Of a stretch of DNA of 58,249 bases, positions 33,359-44,453 are shown one piece after another. The position numbers were made by a program, and so were the translations under genes. How positions within the stretch are numbered: position 1 is the stretch's first letter; each line of letters opens with the position of its first letter. Origin of the DNA: UBA1738 sp045580145 (GTDB lineage Bacteria; Bacillota; Clostridia; UBA1381); NCBI GenBank assembly GCA_045580145.1, contig JAZNNI010000124.1, positions 1 through 58,249 of the forward strand. Reading direction: 5' to 3'. The notes below the pieces were generated by a model. It searched no databases. It had not been told where the DNA came from and saw only the letters and a list, made by a program, of their open reading frames with translations.

Positions 33359-35983
33359 ATGAAAAAATTTATTTCTTTTGTGATAGCAGCGATAATGGTA
33401 TTATCGACATTAAGTTATGCGCAGGCTACTGAAACAAGTGGAAAATATGAAGAAGAAATGAAAGTTATAAAGAGCTTTAATATTTTTTCGTATTTCCATA
33501 ATGCAAAAGAAGATGATTCAGTATCGCGAGCAGAGTTTTTGTCAACTGCTTTGGAATTTATGTATGGAACAATTCCAACTGGTGACGAAATAATCAAATT
33601 TTCAGATGTTTCTCCCGATAGTCAGTATGCAGGGGCGATAGCATATGCAGAAAATATGGGATGGATTGATGGTGTGTCGGGCGGAGAGTTTCATCCGGAC
33701 GCTGCAATCACCACAGCTCAGGCAGTGAAAATTCTCATTACTGCTATGGGTTATAAGGACATTGCAATCATTGAGGGAGGATATCCGTCAGGATTTTATA
33801 GCATAGCATATGACCTTGATATTTTAAAAGGTGTTTCATCTAAAAGTGATGAGCATATTACAGCCGGAGCATACGCAAAAATGCTGATAAATGCAGGGTT
33901 TGCAGATCCGTTGGATGTGAAACAAATAGCGGACGGGATGTTCGTTACTTTGACAGACGATGAAAATATATTCTGGAAAGTACATAAAATTGCCTATGGC
34001 GATGGCATTTTGTCAGCAAACGAATATACTGCAATTAATAGTAGTGCAAATCCTGGAGCAGGACATATTACTATTGGAAATTTTACAGGGAAGGCATATA
34101 ACAGTGCGAGCATTGAAGAATATATCGGATACCATGTAAGATATTACTGGCGAGAGGGCGATATGAACGATATGGTTCTATGCGTTCTGCCTTCAAAGAA
34201 AAATGACGTTGTAGTTGTTGATGCTGAAAATGTGGGGGCATTTTCAGACGGAGTAATTTCATATTATAAAGATGATGAACATTCAAGGCTCGCTAAAAAG
34301 ACAATCCCTTTGAATGCATCAGTGATTTATAACGGCAGACTTATTACTACATACGATGCAAATGATTTTGTAGGAAAGACAGGTACAGTTACAATTATAG
34401 ACAACAATGGTGACGGAGCTATTGATGTTGTAAATGTAGTTGCATACGAAAACTATGTTATAAGGAACATTGACCTTAAAGATAAGGTTATCTATGATAT
34501 TATTGACAGCAGCCGTCAGATTAGCTATGAAAATGATGTGAACCAGCAGGCAATAGTTATATGGGATGAGGAAGGCAACAGAGTTGATGTAGAAAATCTT
34601 AAGACAAATGATGTTTTATCTGTTGTAAAAAGTAAAGATTCTGCATACATAAGAGGCTTTGTAAGCACAAACGCTGTAAGCGGAACAATCACAGGAAAAG
34701 ACATAGACAGTAATGACATTCCATATATTGAGATTGACAGCCAGAGCTATAAAATAGAAAGCCGTTGTTATGCGAGTAGCTGGGCGCAGATTGTCAGGGG
34801 AGAAAAAACAACAGTCCTACTTGATATCTTCGGAAGAGTTGCATATATTGAAAGAAAAATATCTAAAGATGGATATGCACTTATATTGAAAGAGTATCCC
34901 GAATGGGGAGATGACGGAAGAATGGCACTTAAGCTGTTTACCTCGAGTGGTGCGACGGAAACTTTGGAATTTGCCGAAAAACTTAAGGTAGATGGTACTC
35001 GCTACACTGGAAGTGGGGTTATTCCGCCGAATGTATCATCAAGTAAGATAATAAGATATACACTTAACAATGAAGGACTTATATCTTCTATAGATACTCC
35101 GATTGTGACAACGGAACCGCAAGGGTCTATATATAAGTATACAGATATCAATGATGCAAAATATGTAATAAATTCAAAGAATTTCGGCGGACAGCTTCAG
35201 ACAACAGCAAATATGGTGATTTTCAGGGGCCCTGAAAACCCGAGGACAGCAGACGAAGATGATTATAAAATAACTGCAGTCAGCGAGCTTGAAAATTCTA
35301 AGCAATATACAGGTGTGGCTTATGCGGTTGATACAGATACGTTGCTTCCAGATGTGCTTTTATTATATGATGAAAGCGATATGTCACTTATTCACACATC
35401 ACCTACTGCAGTTGTCAAAAGGGTAACAGTCGGCTGTGATGAAGATGATGAGATAATGTATGAGATAAATGCTATTACTGCTCAGAGTGATGATATACAA
35501 ATCAAGGTGCGTCAGGATGGATATATGGCGGTTTCAACCGGAGACATAATAAAATACTCTATCGGTAATGACGGATATGCAACAAAAATAGAACCTATTT
35601 TCTATGAAAGCACGCAGCAGGCTAACCATAATGAAGCAGCAGGCAGAGGTACGCCGCTTACAGGTCTGAGTACTTATTATGATTCTCAGTTTAAACTCTA
35701 TTACGGAACAGTAACGAATAAAGAAGACAGCCTGATTGAGTTTAAAATTGATGATACATTACTTGCAAATCCAAGCAACAAGACTGCACAAAAGACATAT
35801 CACAATATTGCGTCTGCAAAAATTATAGCAGTTGATACTGATGAATATTTGCAGGAAGACAAAATATATGTGACAAACATAAACGAAATAAAAGACTTAA
35901 AGCATTTTGGCAAGGGGTCAAGGATGGCATTCTGCACAGGCTATGGAAATGTGTCGCTATGCGTTGTTTATAAAAACAAGTGA
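33359..35983 (+). CDS. exported protein with N-terminal SLH domains
   Basis: 874 aa from the ATG at 33359, eight bases after the GGAG of AGGAAGGGAG; an upstream GTG is too close to that site. Signal peptide about 1-24 (cleavage after AQA). Two SLH-type repeats (about 30-190) with FSDVSPDSQYAGAIAYAENMGWIDG and a GRAE-like segment. The remaining about 680 residues are beta-rich and unassigned. No glycosidase motif seen. Wall-attached; may form part of an S-layer-like surface structure with the other SLH proteins here. Confidence 0.78.
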   Translation: MKKFISFVIAAIMVLSTLSYAQATETSGKYEEEMKVIKSFNIFSYFHNAKEDDSVSRAEFLSTALEFMYGTIPTGDEIIKFSDVSPDSQYAGAIAYAENMGWIDGVSGGEFHPDAAITTAQAVKILITAMGYKDIAIIEGGYPSGFYSIAYDLDILKGVSSKSDEHITAGAYAKMLINAGFADPLDVKQIADGMFVTLTDDENIFWKVHKIAYGDGILSANEYTAINSSANPGAGHITIGNFTGKAYNSASIEEYIGYHVRYYWREGDMNDMVLCVLPSKKNDVVVVDAENVGAFSDGVISYYKDDEHSRLAKKTIPLNASVIYNGRLITTYDANDFVGKTGTVTIIDNNGDGAIDVVNVVAYENYVIRNIDLKDKVIYDIIDSSRQISYENDVNQQAIVIWDEEGNRVDVENLKTNDVLSVVKSKDSAYIRGFVSTNAVSGTITGKDIDSNDIPYIEIDSQSYKIESRCYASSWAQIVRGEKTTVLLDIFGRVAYIERKISKDGYALILKEYPEWGDDGRMALKLFTSSGATETLEFAEKLKVDGTRYTGSGVIPPNVSSSKIIRYTLNNEGLISSIDTPIVTTEPQGSIYKYTDINDAKYVINSKNFGGQLQTTANMVIFRGPENPRTADEDDYKITAVSELENSKQYTGVAYAVDTDTLLPDVLLLYDESDMSLIHTSPTAVVKRVTVGCDEDDEIMYEINAITAQSDDIQIKVRQDGYMAVSTGDIIKYSIGNDGYATKIEPIFYESTQQANHNEAAGRGTPLTGLSTYYDSQFKLYYGTVTNKEDSLIEFKIDDTLLANPSNKTAQKTYHNIASAKIIAVDTDEYLQEDKIYVTNINEIKDLKHFGKGSRMAFCTGYGNVSLCVVYKNK

Positions 35984-36000
35984 AAGGAAATGATGTAACG

Positions 36001-39000
36001 ATGAAAAGATTCTTCAGAATATTAATCTGTTGTCTTAGTCTTTTGATTCTGAGCGCTTCAGTAATGGGTGCAGACAGAACCATTTACAATGATTTAGGGA
36101 CAGTAGAAGAAATGAGCATTGAACTTTGTGACCTTTCAGTAGCAAAAACAATGACAAAGGAAAATGCCGGATTTATTATTAACTCATATATTGAGGCAAG
36201 CGACATTGTAAAATATAATGTGTCATACGAGCTTGACGGGAAAAACTATGATTTGGGTAATTTTACCGCAGTTCCTTATGAACATCAGAAAACAGAATTC
36301 AAATTCCTTAATTTGAAAAATGGTATATACAATGTCATTATCAATGTTAAGCAGGGACAAAGAGTTGCCGCAAGCCTTGAGCAAAGGCTTGTAATAATGG
36401 ACGGCTATGAGCATCAGTTCATGGATGAGCTTTCAGGCTACGGCATAAACGTTCACTTTAACCAGTCCCAGCGATTTGACTACAGCGAAACAGAGCTTCA
36501 AAGGCTACAATATGCAGGAATAAAAAGAGTCCGTGAAGCTATTGACTGGAGACACGTAGAGCTTATAAAAGGAAAATACGATTGGGGCAGAACATTCTCT
36601 GCCGGAGCGGAAAGCTCAAGACTCGGACATACCGAGTATTTCAACAAGCTTCAGGAATATGGAATAGACCAGTATCGTATTTTGGGATATGCAAACTATA
36701 ACTATCAGTTCTATCCTGAGGATGACCCTGAAAATGTTTTAGACAGCTGGAACAAACGAGGACTTTCATGGTGGGGCGGCGGAGTTATGCCGACCATGCC
36801 GGACGGACTTTCGGGATGGGAAAATTATGTTGAGGCATCGGTAGATCACTGGGGCGAAGAGAATGATTTTGAAATCTTTAACGAAACACAGCTCTGGAGT
36901 AATTTATTCCCTAAAAATGTGGGAAATGCCAACACATACACAACACTTTTAAAATTCTCAACTATGGGAAAAATCTCTACAGGTGTAAAAGGCTACAATG
37001 CTGATATAAACGGATTCTCGGTTGACCAGGCAGGTCACTGGCAGCTTACTGAAAGTCTTAAGCAGGGTGTATATCCATATGTAAGTTCGGCGGGAACGCA
37101 TGCATACGTTCACCCGAACGACCCTGATTACAACGACTCCTTCAGACGTGAAATAAAGCAGGTTCGTCAGGACTTTGTTGATTACGGCGGTTGGAAGGAC
37201 GTGAACTTGAGTGAGTTCGGTTGGACATTTAGAGAAGGCACAAATCTGCCATTCCCATTCGTAAAGCCGGAACTTGCAGCAAAATATCTTGTGAAAAACT
37301 TTGTGCTGGCAGATGATGTTGATGTTGGCGAGATGTATTGGTATGTTTATGCAAGATATAGAGAGACTGAAGAGACGCTGAGGAAAATAAAGAACGGGGA
37401 AATTGTGGATTCAGAGCAGAGCTTTGGATTGTTCAATATATTCTATGAACCGCAGCCGACATACCTTGCATTTACTGAGATGAACAGAAGACTTGCAGGA
37501 GCAATATATTTAGGAGAAGTATCTCTTGGTATAGGCGATGGCGAGAGAGCTTTCCTTTATGCAAAAGATGGAAAGCCGGTGCTTGTCGTATGGTATTATG
37601 ACGGAAACGATGGTATAGAAAGCTTTGACCTTAAAGAAGCGGTTAATGTATACGATATTTACGGAAACCTTGTTCACAGCGGCGAGGGAAGCTTTGAAGT
37701 TACAAATGACCCACGCTATGTTGAAGGTCTTTCAAACGAGTGGTTCAAAAAATGCATAAATGAAAATTTTGCTCAGATGAATAAGGATTATATTAAAGAA
37801 TATGCTCCTGAATTCAGTGATGAGTTTGCAACAGTAATTAATGAAACATTTAAAAATGCAGAAAACAAGATAGAAGAAAATACAACAGATGATACTGTTT
37901 TTGAAGTTATTAATGAATATGCCGAGCTTGGCAATAAGATTATAGAGCAGGGAAGAGACGGAAAGGTAACGCATCTTGTTGCATCAAAGACCTTGTTTAA
38001 GCTATACGAAATTATGTGCTTCTTAGATAATGGATACATTCCTCTTTATGACGGTGAAATGCCTGAAAAGGTAGTTAATAATGACATCACACCGCTTACA
38101 GAGAAGATGAATAACCTTTATCGAAACGATAACAGACTAATGCCATACAGCGATGAAATGCACCGCCACGCAAAGAGATTTGTTGACAATGTAAACGAAG
38201 TATTTGCATTTGAAGATAACCCTCAAAAGGCAGGTGTTGTAGCAGCATATGACCTTATGGCAGGCATCGTTATCAACTGGACAGATAAGTTCTCAGATAT
38301 GGAAGAGGTTATGAGACACGCAATTTTTGCTCAGGTTCCATATAAGAACACTGTCACAACATCAGGATTTACAACAAAGGCAGATTTATCAGTATTTAAC
38401 TATGAAAAAGAGCCGGTAAATCTGTTTGTTAAGCTTGTTGACGAAGAGGGAAATCTTGTTGTTGAGACAAAGACTGTTACAGTTGAGCCAAGCAAGTTTG
38501 TCACACTGCCTGTTTCCTTTATAATTGAAAAGGATATGGGTGTGGACACATATTACTACAGAGCAGAGATATATGATGAAAACGGCGAGTATATAAGCAC
38601 AAGCATTTTCGCATTCTCAGTATCTGACAGCTTAGACGTAAATATGAAGCCGATTGACTCAACACCTGATAAAGCAACAAATCTTGTGTTTGAAATAGAA
38701 AACTTCTCAAATGACGATATTGCGCTTACTCTTAATATCAAGAGCAATGAAGATGTTAAGTTCGGTCAGTCAAGTGTAGACTTTATGCTTGAAGCACACG
38801 GAAAAACAAGTGTGAGTGTACCGATTGTTTCTATGACGAACACCAAGTTCCATTACTATACGGCAGAGTATAGCATAGTAACAGATAACGGAGAGGCACT
38901 TTATGAGGCATCTCAGCCTATTAATTTCTCATGCATAACAAAGGCAACAAGTCCGATTGATGTAAAGAAGTATGACGGAAGCCTTGATGGTTGGGAGGAT

Positions 39001-40182
39001 GCATATCCTGTTTACATAAATGCACCGAAAAATGCAAATGAAACTGAGGGATGGAAGACATCGAATCTGTCTGCAAGAGTTCTTTATAAGTGGGATGAAT
39101 CAAACCTTTATATGCTTGCAGATGTATTTGACAACAGACTCTATAATGCACTTATGAAGTCTGATATGTGGAACGGCGACTGTATCCAGATGTCATTTGA
39201 CACGGGCAACGAAAAGTCAAAGGCATATGATTCAAATGACTTAGAGATGGGATTTGCAATAACCTCTTTAGGTGACAACTTCCATGTATGGAATTCACCT
39301 GAAAAGTACACAGGAAGTCCAACTCCTGAATGGTTAAATATCATACGAAACGATGATAATCACATAACAAGATATGTTGTTGCAATACCAAAGAGCCTCC
39401 TTCCGGGAATGTCACTTGCAAATGGCTTTAAGTTTGGATATAACGTTGGTATGAACGATGCTGATACACTTTATCGTGAGAGATGGGAACAGCTTACGAA
39501 TGGTACTATAGATTCTAAAAATCCAAGCCTGTACGAAACTTTTACTTTGATAGACGATACAAACAAAGACTTTAAGGAAGGTATCGCTGCTTCAATATTT
39601 ATAAACAGCCTTGAAAGCAATACCAACAAGATAATATCCTTTGAGGATATAGGGAGCCATTGGTCTGAAAATCAGGTAACAACCTTATATGGAATGGGCA
39701 TTGTAAATGGAAAGAGTGAAACTCAGTTTGACCCTAACGGAACATTAACCCGTGCAGAATTTATGCAGATGGCAGCACTGGCATCTAAAGAGGAAACTGG
39801 AGCAGTGTATAATATATATGCCGATGTCAATAAGGATGACTGGTATGCTGAGGCAGTACAGATTCTGTATGAAAACGATATTATTCCAGAAGAAATGATT
39901 GCCGACAACGCATTAAATCCAAATGAAGAAATCACAAGGGAAGAAGCTGCTGTGATTGCATTTAATGTATATAAAGCGGTGAAGAACAGGACAGTTAAAA
40001 CAGGGCAGCTTGAGTTGGCACCTGACGGAGACAGTGTGTCAGAATGGGCGAGAGAAGGCGTTGATAAAGCAATGAAGCTTGAGATTATAGTGGGTGATGA
40101 GACAGGTGCTGTAAATCCTCAAAATCATTTAACTCGTGCAGAAGGTGCCACTGTGATATTTAAATTGATAGGAGAGTTATAA
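36001..40182 (+). CDS. surface glycosidase: GH39-like barrel, CBM9-like module and SLH anchor
   Basis: 1393 aa from the ATG at 36001. Signal peptide about 1-23. A beta N-terminal domain precedes a clan GH-A TIM barrel (about 130-500) with Glu295 in EIFNETQ as acid/base and Glu405 in LSEFGW as nucleophile, resembling GH39. Helical and beta regions follow, then a CBM9-like domain (about 982-1185) and SLH repeats at the C-terminus (about 1214-1393). It would act outside the cell while attached to the wall, presenting oligosaccharides to the solute-binding protein. The stop TAA shares its last base with the next ATG. Substrate unknown; xyloside or related is plausible only from fold. Confidence 0.83.
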   Translation: MKRFFRILICCLSLLILSASVMGADRTIYNDLGTVEEMSIELCDLSVAKTMTKENAGFIINSYIEASDIVKYNVSYELDGKNYDLGNFTAVPYEHQKTEFKFLNLKNGIYNVIINVKQGQRVAASLEQRLVIMDGYEHQFMDELSGYGINVHFNQSQRFDYSETELQRLQYAGIKRVREAIDWRHVELIKGKYDWGRTFSAGAESSRLGHTEYFNKLQEYGIDQYRILGYANYNYQFYPEDDPENVLDSWNKRGLSWWGGGVMPTMPDGLSGWENYVEASVDHWGEENDFEIFNETQLWSNLFPKNVGNANTYTTLLKFSTMGKISTGVKGYNADINGFSVDQAGHWQLTESLKQGVYPYVSSAGTHAYVHPNDPDYNDSFRREIKQVRQDFVDYGGWKDVNLSEFGWTFREGTNLPFPFVKPELAAKYLVKNFVLADDVDVGEMYWYVYARYRETEETLRKIKNGEIVDSEQSFGLFNIFYEPQPTYLAFTEMNRRLAGAIYLGEVSLGIGDGERAFLYAKDGKPVLVVWYYDGNDGIESFDLKEAVNVYDIYGNLVHSGEGSFEVTNDPRYVEGLSNEWFKKCINENFAQMNKDYIKEYAPEFSDEFATVINETFKNAENKIEENTTDDTVFEVINEYAELGNKIIEQGRDGKVTHLVASKTLFKLYEIMCFLDNGYIPLYDGEMPEKVVNNDITPLTEKMNNLYRNDNRLMPYSDEMHRHAKRFVDNVNEVFAFEDNPQKAGVVAAYDLMAGIVINWTDKFSDMEEVMRHAIFAQVPYKNTVTTSGFTTKADLSVFNYEKEPVNLFVKLVDEEGNLVVETKTVTVEPSKFVTLPVSFIIEKDMGVDTYYYRAEIYDENGEYISTSIFAFSVSDSLDVNMKPIDSTPDKATNLVFEIENFSNDDIALTLNIKSNEDVKFGQSSVDFMLEAHGKTSVSVPIVSMTNTKFHYYTAEYSIVTDNGEALYEASQPINFSCITKATSPIDVKKYDGSLDGWEDAYPVYINAPKNANETEGWKTSNLSARVLYKWDESNLYMLADVFDNRLYNALMKSDMWNGDCIQMSFDTGNEKSKAYDSNDLEMGFAITSLGDNFHVWNSPEKYTGSPTPEWLNIIRNDDNHITRYVVAIPKSLLPGMSLANGFKFGYNVGMNDADTLYRERWEQLTNGTIDSKNPSLYETFTLIDDTNKDFKEGIAASIFINSLESNTNKIISFEDIGSHWSENQVTTLYGMGIVNGKSETQFDPNGTLTRAEFMQMAALASKEETGAVYNIYADVNKDDWYAEAVQILYENDIIPEEMIADNALNPNEEITREEAAVIAFNVYKAVKNRTVKTGQLELAPDGDSVSEWAREGVDKAMKLEIIVGDETGAVNPQNHLTRAEGATVIFKLIGEL

Positions 40183-43100
40183 TGCGTCGATTAACAAGTG
40201 TAGTCACATTAATTGCTATGTTGTTATGTGTGTTACCGTCTTTTGCTTTAGCAGAAGACGGTACATACAAATCAGAAATAAACTCTGATTATGTGTTTGC
40301 AATACAAGGCGAAAAGGAAACATACACCCTTTTAGGCGGAGATGCTGATACGGGGTTTTTTGTGCTGGCTAATGACTATTATGGTACACATTCGTATTCA
40401 ACCAGCGCATCGGGATATGACTTTACAGACACAACATCTATCGCATACTGGCTTAATAATGGATTCTTGTCATCCTCAAACACTCTTTCTGAAAATATAT
40501 TAAAATATATTGATATGGATCAACAATGGAGTGAAGGAGTCGGAGGGATAAGCCTTTTGTCTAAAGCAGAAGTAGATGCGAATTCTGATAAAATAGGATT
40601 TAGTGCAAGCTATAATGAAACCACGGGTACAACGAGCGAAAGTTGGTGGCTTAGAGATAATGGCGGAACTGTGAGCAGACCATATGCTGCCGTTGGCGGT
40701 AATGCTCCTTATGTAAAGACAATGAATGCTACCACGGAGCAGTTGGTAAGACCTGCATTTTATCTTGATGCAGAATTTTTTGAAAAAGTATCCTTGAACA
40801 CATTTTATATCGGTAAAAAAGTGAAAGAAGCAATTTATGATATAAATGTGAGAGGGGCAGGATATACAAGCTATGAGATTGAAAGACTGAAGGACAAGGA
40901 TAATAACGATGTTCTTGAACTTAGTGCAAACATCTTACCTGATGATAAATATATTCTCAATGACCCTTATTACGAAATCAGTGTAACTGCAGATACGACG
41001 GTCAAAGAAGGGTATAAGCTTATTATAGCAGCAGACGGAATGATTCCGATAACAAAAAATATAAATTTCAATAGTTCACCTGTTGTTAATTCAAGAATTT
41101 ATCTTCCGACTGATGAGGGAAAGAAGACATATACGGTAAAGCTTTGCTATGGAAGTGATACAATTAAAAGCTATAGCGAAGAAATGCAATCTATGACGGA
41201 TGTAGCAAATGATAACTATATGAACAAAGGATTTGTAACACATATTGGCGATCCGAATCAGGATGTAAAAGAGACTGTTGAAATGCTTGATAACATCGGG
41301 GCAACAGTAGTCCGTGACCACGGCATTTGGTCATCTGTTGAAACGATAGAAGGCGAGTATAAGTGGGACAGCAAGTATATAGAGTATTTCGATGCCCTTA
41401 AAGAAAAAGGGATAGATATAATGTATATCTTGGTGGACAACAATTCGCTCTATGGAGATGCGTGGAATGGAGTCATTGATACTCCGAAGGAAATCGAGGG
41501 ATTTGCGGATTATGCTGTTGAGACAGCAAAGAAATTCCCGCATATTAAAATGTTTGAAATATTAAATGAAAAGAATGCTCAGTATACAGTAGAGCAGTAT
41601 GTCACACTTTGTAATGCTACGGCAAGAGCCTTGAAAGAGTATGACCCTTCTATTAAAGTAATAGTCGGTGCATTGTCAGATGGGACAGGCTGGCAGGAAT
41701 TTGCAAGTCAGATGGTAACTGCCGATACATATCCGTATATTGATGCGGTTTCATTCCACCAGTATATAGTTTGGTACACAGGTGATTCAAAGAAGTTTGT
41801 AGAAACTGCAACACATATGAAGGAGTGTGTCCGTGAATTCGGAGGCTGGCTCGATGTGATGCTGACAGAAACAGGCTATACAACTTCAACTGCAGAATCT
41901 CTTAACGGACTTGGCGTAACACGTGAAGTGCAGGCTATTGAAATGGTAAAGAGAAGTGTTACAAATGATATGCTGGACTTTTCACTTGTGACCAATTACG
42001 TTCTGAAAGATAAAGCAAATTCTGATTATGGATTTTCATTTGTTGAGGAGGGCGCCAGCCCTACACCTGCATACTATGCGATGAAAACCTTTAATGAAAA
42101 AACGTCAATGGCAATGTTTATGGGCGAAATAAGCATAAAAGACGGAGTCCGCGCTTATTGGTACAGAGACAATGGCTATAATAAGGCAGTTATATGGCAG
42201 AAGCCGGACAGTGCTAATCAGAGCCCTAAAAAAGCAAATTCAAAAACCATAGAAGTAACATTTAATGATGATGTTAAGATATATGATATTTACGGAGACG
42301 AGATTGAGCAAAGCGGAACAATCACTCTTACAGGAACACCTGTCTATGTTGAGGGACTTTCCGATAGCTTTATGCTTGGAGCATACCAAAAAACAGCACT
42401 TTCACGAATTGAAAATGAGGTTACGGCTCTTAATGATGCAACTGTAAATGATTTTGCTGACAGATATTCACAGACTTGTGCTAATCCTCAGGCAAGTGCG
42501 GTAGAAGCATTGATTGCGGATATTTATTCATATGGAAATACATTGATGGAAGATAGTGCAGAAGAAAGACGTGTATTAAGCGGAAAGCTTTTTGACTTGT
42601 ATCTGATTGCGAAAGAGGTTTCAAAGCTTGCAATACTTTGTGAAGAAACTGTTTCGACAGAGGATATAACCAACACAGAAACTCTTTATGCGAGCTTTGA
42701 AAGAACTGTAAAAGATATAAGTGCTGATGATGTAATATATGAGAACGAGCCTTATAAAAAAGGAAAAGAACTTATTGAGGAAATTAGGGCCTATAAAAAC
42801 AGAGACACTATTGTAGAAGGACAGACGGCTCATTCAAAGTTGACAGCAGACGGAGTATTAAAAATCTTTGGAGAAACTGAAGTAAATAAAAACGTCACAA
42901 TAAAGGTTGAAGATTCTGACGGTGTTGCCTTTGCATCTTATACTATGTCTGACAATAACGGAAAATATGCTATAGAGTGTAAGCTTAATAATTATGGAGA
43001 TTATACTTTAAGCTTGAATGACGGAACTCTTCACACTGAGAGCATCAGTTATGATGTTGCAGAATATTCAGACGAAACAAAGATGATGTCTGTTAAAAAT

Positions 43101-43454
43101 CTGCATGCAAAAAGTCTGCTTGAGTGGGCACAGGAGCTTATGAAGGCAGAGGGCGGAGTTGCAGAGTATTTATATCTTAAAAATGTGAATTATGATGTTA
43201 CCGAAGATGGTAATGTTCGATTTATGTTTAATTATGAAAACAACGGAACGTATGAAAAGGATCCGGTAATTTTAGTGGCATCATATGATGGTAATAATTT
43301 GCTGGATGTTAAGATAATGAATACAACAGATGGTGAAAATCCGTTTAATGAAACTCTTCTTTGCGGAAATGATGAGATTAACATAAAGGTTATGTTGTGG
43401 AGCGGCATAGAAGAGGCAGAGCCTTTGAAAAGAGTATTTACTTTGAAACAATAA
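40182..43454 (+). CDS. exported GH39-like glycosidase with DUF6273-like N-terminal domain
   Basis: 1090 aa. Signal peptide about 1-24 (AxA). Residues about 30-215 are a DUF6273-like domain (WWLRD and LVRPAFYLDAEFF motifs), the same type as the repeats of the 27686 protein. A clan GH-A barrel (about 340-650) carries Glu463 in EILNEKN and Glu563 in LTETGYT. A C-terminal beta module near 1000-1090 ends in VMLWSGIEEAEPL, matching the C-terminal module of the 27686 protein. There is no SLH domain, so it is either secreted or held by partners. Overlaps the previous stop by one base. Confidence 0.8.
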   Translation: MRRLTSVVTLIAMLLCVLPSFALAEDGTYKSEINSDYVFAIQGEKETYTLLGGDADTGFFVLANDYYGTHSYSTSASGYDFTDTTSIAYWLNNGFLSSSNTLSENILKYIDMDQQWSEGVGGISLLSKAEVDANSDKIGFSASYNETTGTTSESWWLRDNGGTVSRPYAAVGGNAPYVKTMNATTEQLVRPAFYLDAEFFEKVSLNTFYIGKKVKEAIYDINVRGAGYTSYEIERLKDKDNNDVLELSANILPDDKYILNDPYYEISVTADTTVKEGYKLIIAADGMIPITKNINFNSSPVVNSRIYLPTDEGKKTYTVKLCYGSDTIKSYSEEMQSMTDVANDNYMNKGFVTHIGDPNQDVKETVEMLDNIGATVVRDHGIWSSVETIEGEYKWDSKYIEYFDALKEKGIDIMYILVDNNSLYGDAWNGVIDTPKEIEGFADYAVETAKKFPHIKMFEILNEKNAQYTVEQYVTLCNATARALKEYDPSIKVIVGALSDGTGWQEFASQMVTADTYPYIDAVSFHQYIVWYTGDSKKFVETATHMKECVREFGGWLDVMLTETGYTTSTAESLNGLGVTREVQAIEMVKRSVTNDMLDFSLVTNYVLKDKANSDYGFSFVEEGASPTPAYYAMKTFNEKTSMAMFMGEISIKDGVRAYWYRDNGYNKAVIWQKPDSANQSPKKANSKTIEVTFNDDVKIYDIYGDEIEQSGTITLTGTPVYVEGLSDSFMLGAYQKTALSRIENEVTALNDATVNDFADRYSQTCANPQASAVEALIADIYSYGNTLMEDSAEERRVLSGKLFDLYLIAKEVSKLAILCEETVSTEDITNTETLYASFERTVKDISADDVIYENEPYKKGKELIEEIRAYKNRDTIVEGQTAHSKLTADGVLKIFGETEVNKNVTIKVEDSDGVAFASYTMSDNNGKYAIECKLNNYGDYTLSLNDGTLHTESISYDVAEYSDETKMMSVKNLHAKSLLEWAQELMKAEGGVAEYLYLKNVNYDVTEDGNVRFMFNYENNGTYEKDPVILVASYDGNNLLDVKIMNTTDGENPFNETLLCGNDEINIKVMLWSGIEEAEPLKRVFTLKQ

Positions 43455-43502
43455 AGGTTTAATGAAAAGTTTGTGATAATTCAAAATGGAAGGACTGATA
43501 AT

Positions 43503-44423
43503 ATGAAGAGTGTCACATCAGATGAAATTATATCTAAAAGCAAAAGGAAGGGTGCAATCAAAAAGAATGTAGTCGGCTGGATACTGTTTATACCTTTTGC
43601 ACTACTGTTGTATTTTTTCATTTTAAGACCGCAGGCGATAGGAATTATATATTCTTTCTTTGATATGCAAGGTTTTACACCTATCAAATTTTGTGGGTTT
43701 GATAACTATATTGATGTTATAACAAACTCCGATTTTATGCAGAATTTGACAAATACACTTAAATATGTTTTGTGGAGTTTGGTTATAGGATATCCATTGC
43801 CAATAATTGTTGCGATAATGCTTAACGAAATAGTCCATGGTCAGTCCTTTTTCAGAGTAGGAGTATATTTGCCGACAATCGTTCCGGCTATTGCGGCATC
43901 GTTGATTTGGTTCTTTATGTATTATCCGGATCAGGCAGGATTATTGAATATTGTGCTGACAAAGATGGGTATGGAACCATTTAACTGGCTGCAAAACGAA
44001 AAATATACAATTCCTCTTATTATAATTTCAGGAACGTGGAAATCAGCCGGTAGCACAGCGATTTTGTATCTGGCAGCACTTACGGGAATCAATCAAGAGT
44101 TGTATGAGGCATCTATTGTAGATGGTGCAGGATTTTTCGCAAGGGTAAAGAATATTACGTTGCCACAGATTTCTCCGATGTTAATTTTGGGATTTGTGCA
44201 GCAGATAATATCTGTGTTCCAGACAATGGAGGCGCCGATGGCCATGACAGGCGGCGGTCCGGACGGAGCGTCTATGACAATGGCATACTGGGCATATAAA
44301 GAAGGTTTTGAGGGCTTTAGAATAGGAAACTCGCTGGCTATCAGTACCATAACTTTCATCATTCTTATATTTATGACGATATTCTATTTTAAAATCAACA
44401 AAAAGTTAGAAGAGAATATCTAA
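43503..44423 (+). CDS. sugar ABC transporter permease (LplB-like)
   Basis: 306 aa with six predicted membrane segments, the first at about residues 20-45 (WILFIPFALLLYFFI). The cytoplasmic loop EAA motif (EASIVDGAGFFARVKNITLP, near residue 210) docks the ATPase. Start chosen at ATG 43503 after GGAAGGA; an upstream TTG is possible. First of two CUT1 permeases; its binding protein is encoded at 26022. Confidence 0.9.
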   Translation: MKSVTSDEIISKSKRKGAIKKNVVGWILFIPFALLLYFFILRPQAIGIIYSFFDMQGFTPIKFCGFDNYIDVITNSDFMQNLTNTLKYVLWSLVIGYPLPIIVAIMLNEIVHGQSFFRVGVYLPTIVPAIAASLIWFFMYYPDQAGLLNIVLTKMGMEPFNWLQNEKYTIPLIIISGTWKSAGSTAILYLAALTGINQELYEASIVDGAGFFARVKNITLPQISPMLILGFVQQIISVFQTMEAPMAMTGGGPDGASMTMAYWAYKEGFEGFRIGNSLAISTITFIILIFMTIFYFKINKKLEENI

Positions 44424-44453
44424 GCCGTAAACAGGAAAGGAATGTGAAAAAAT

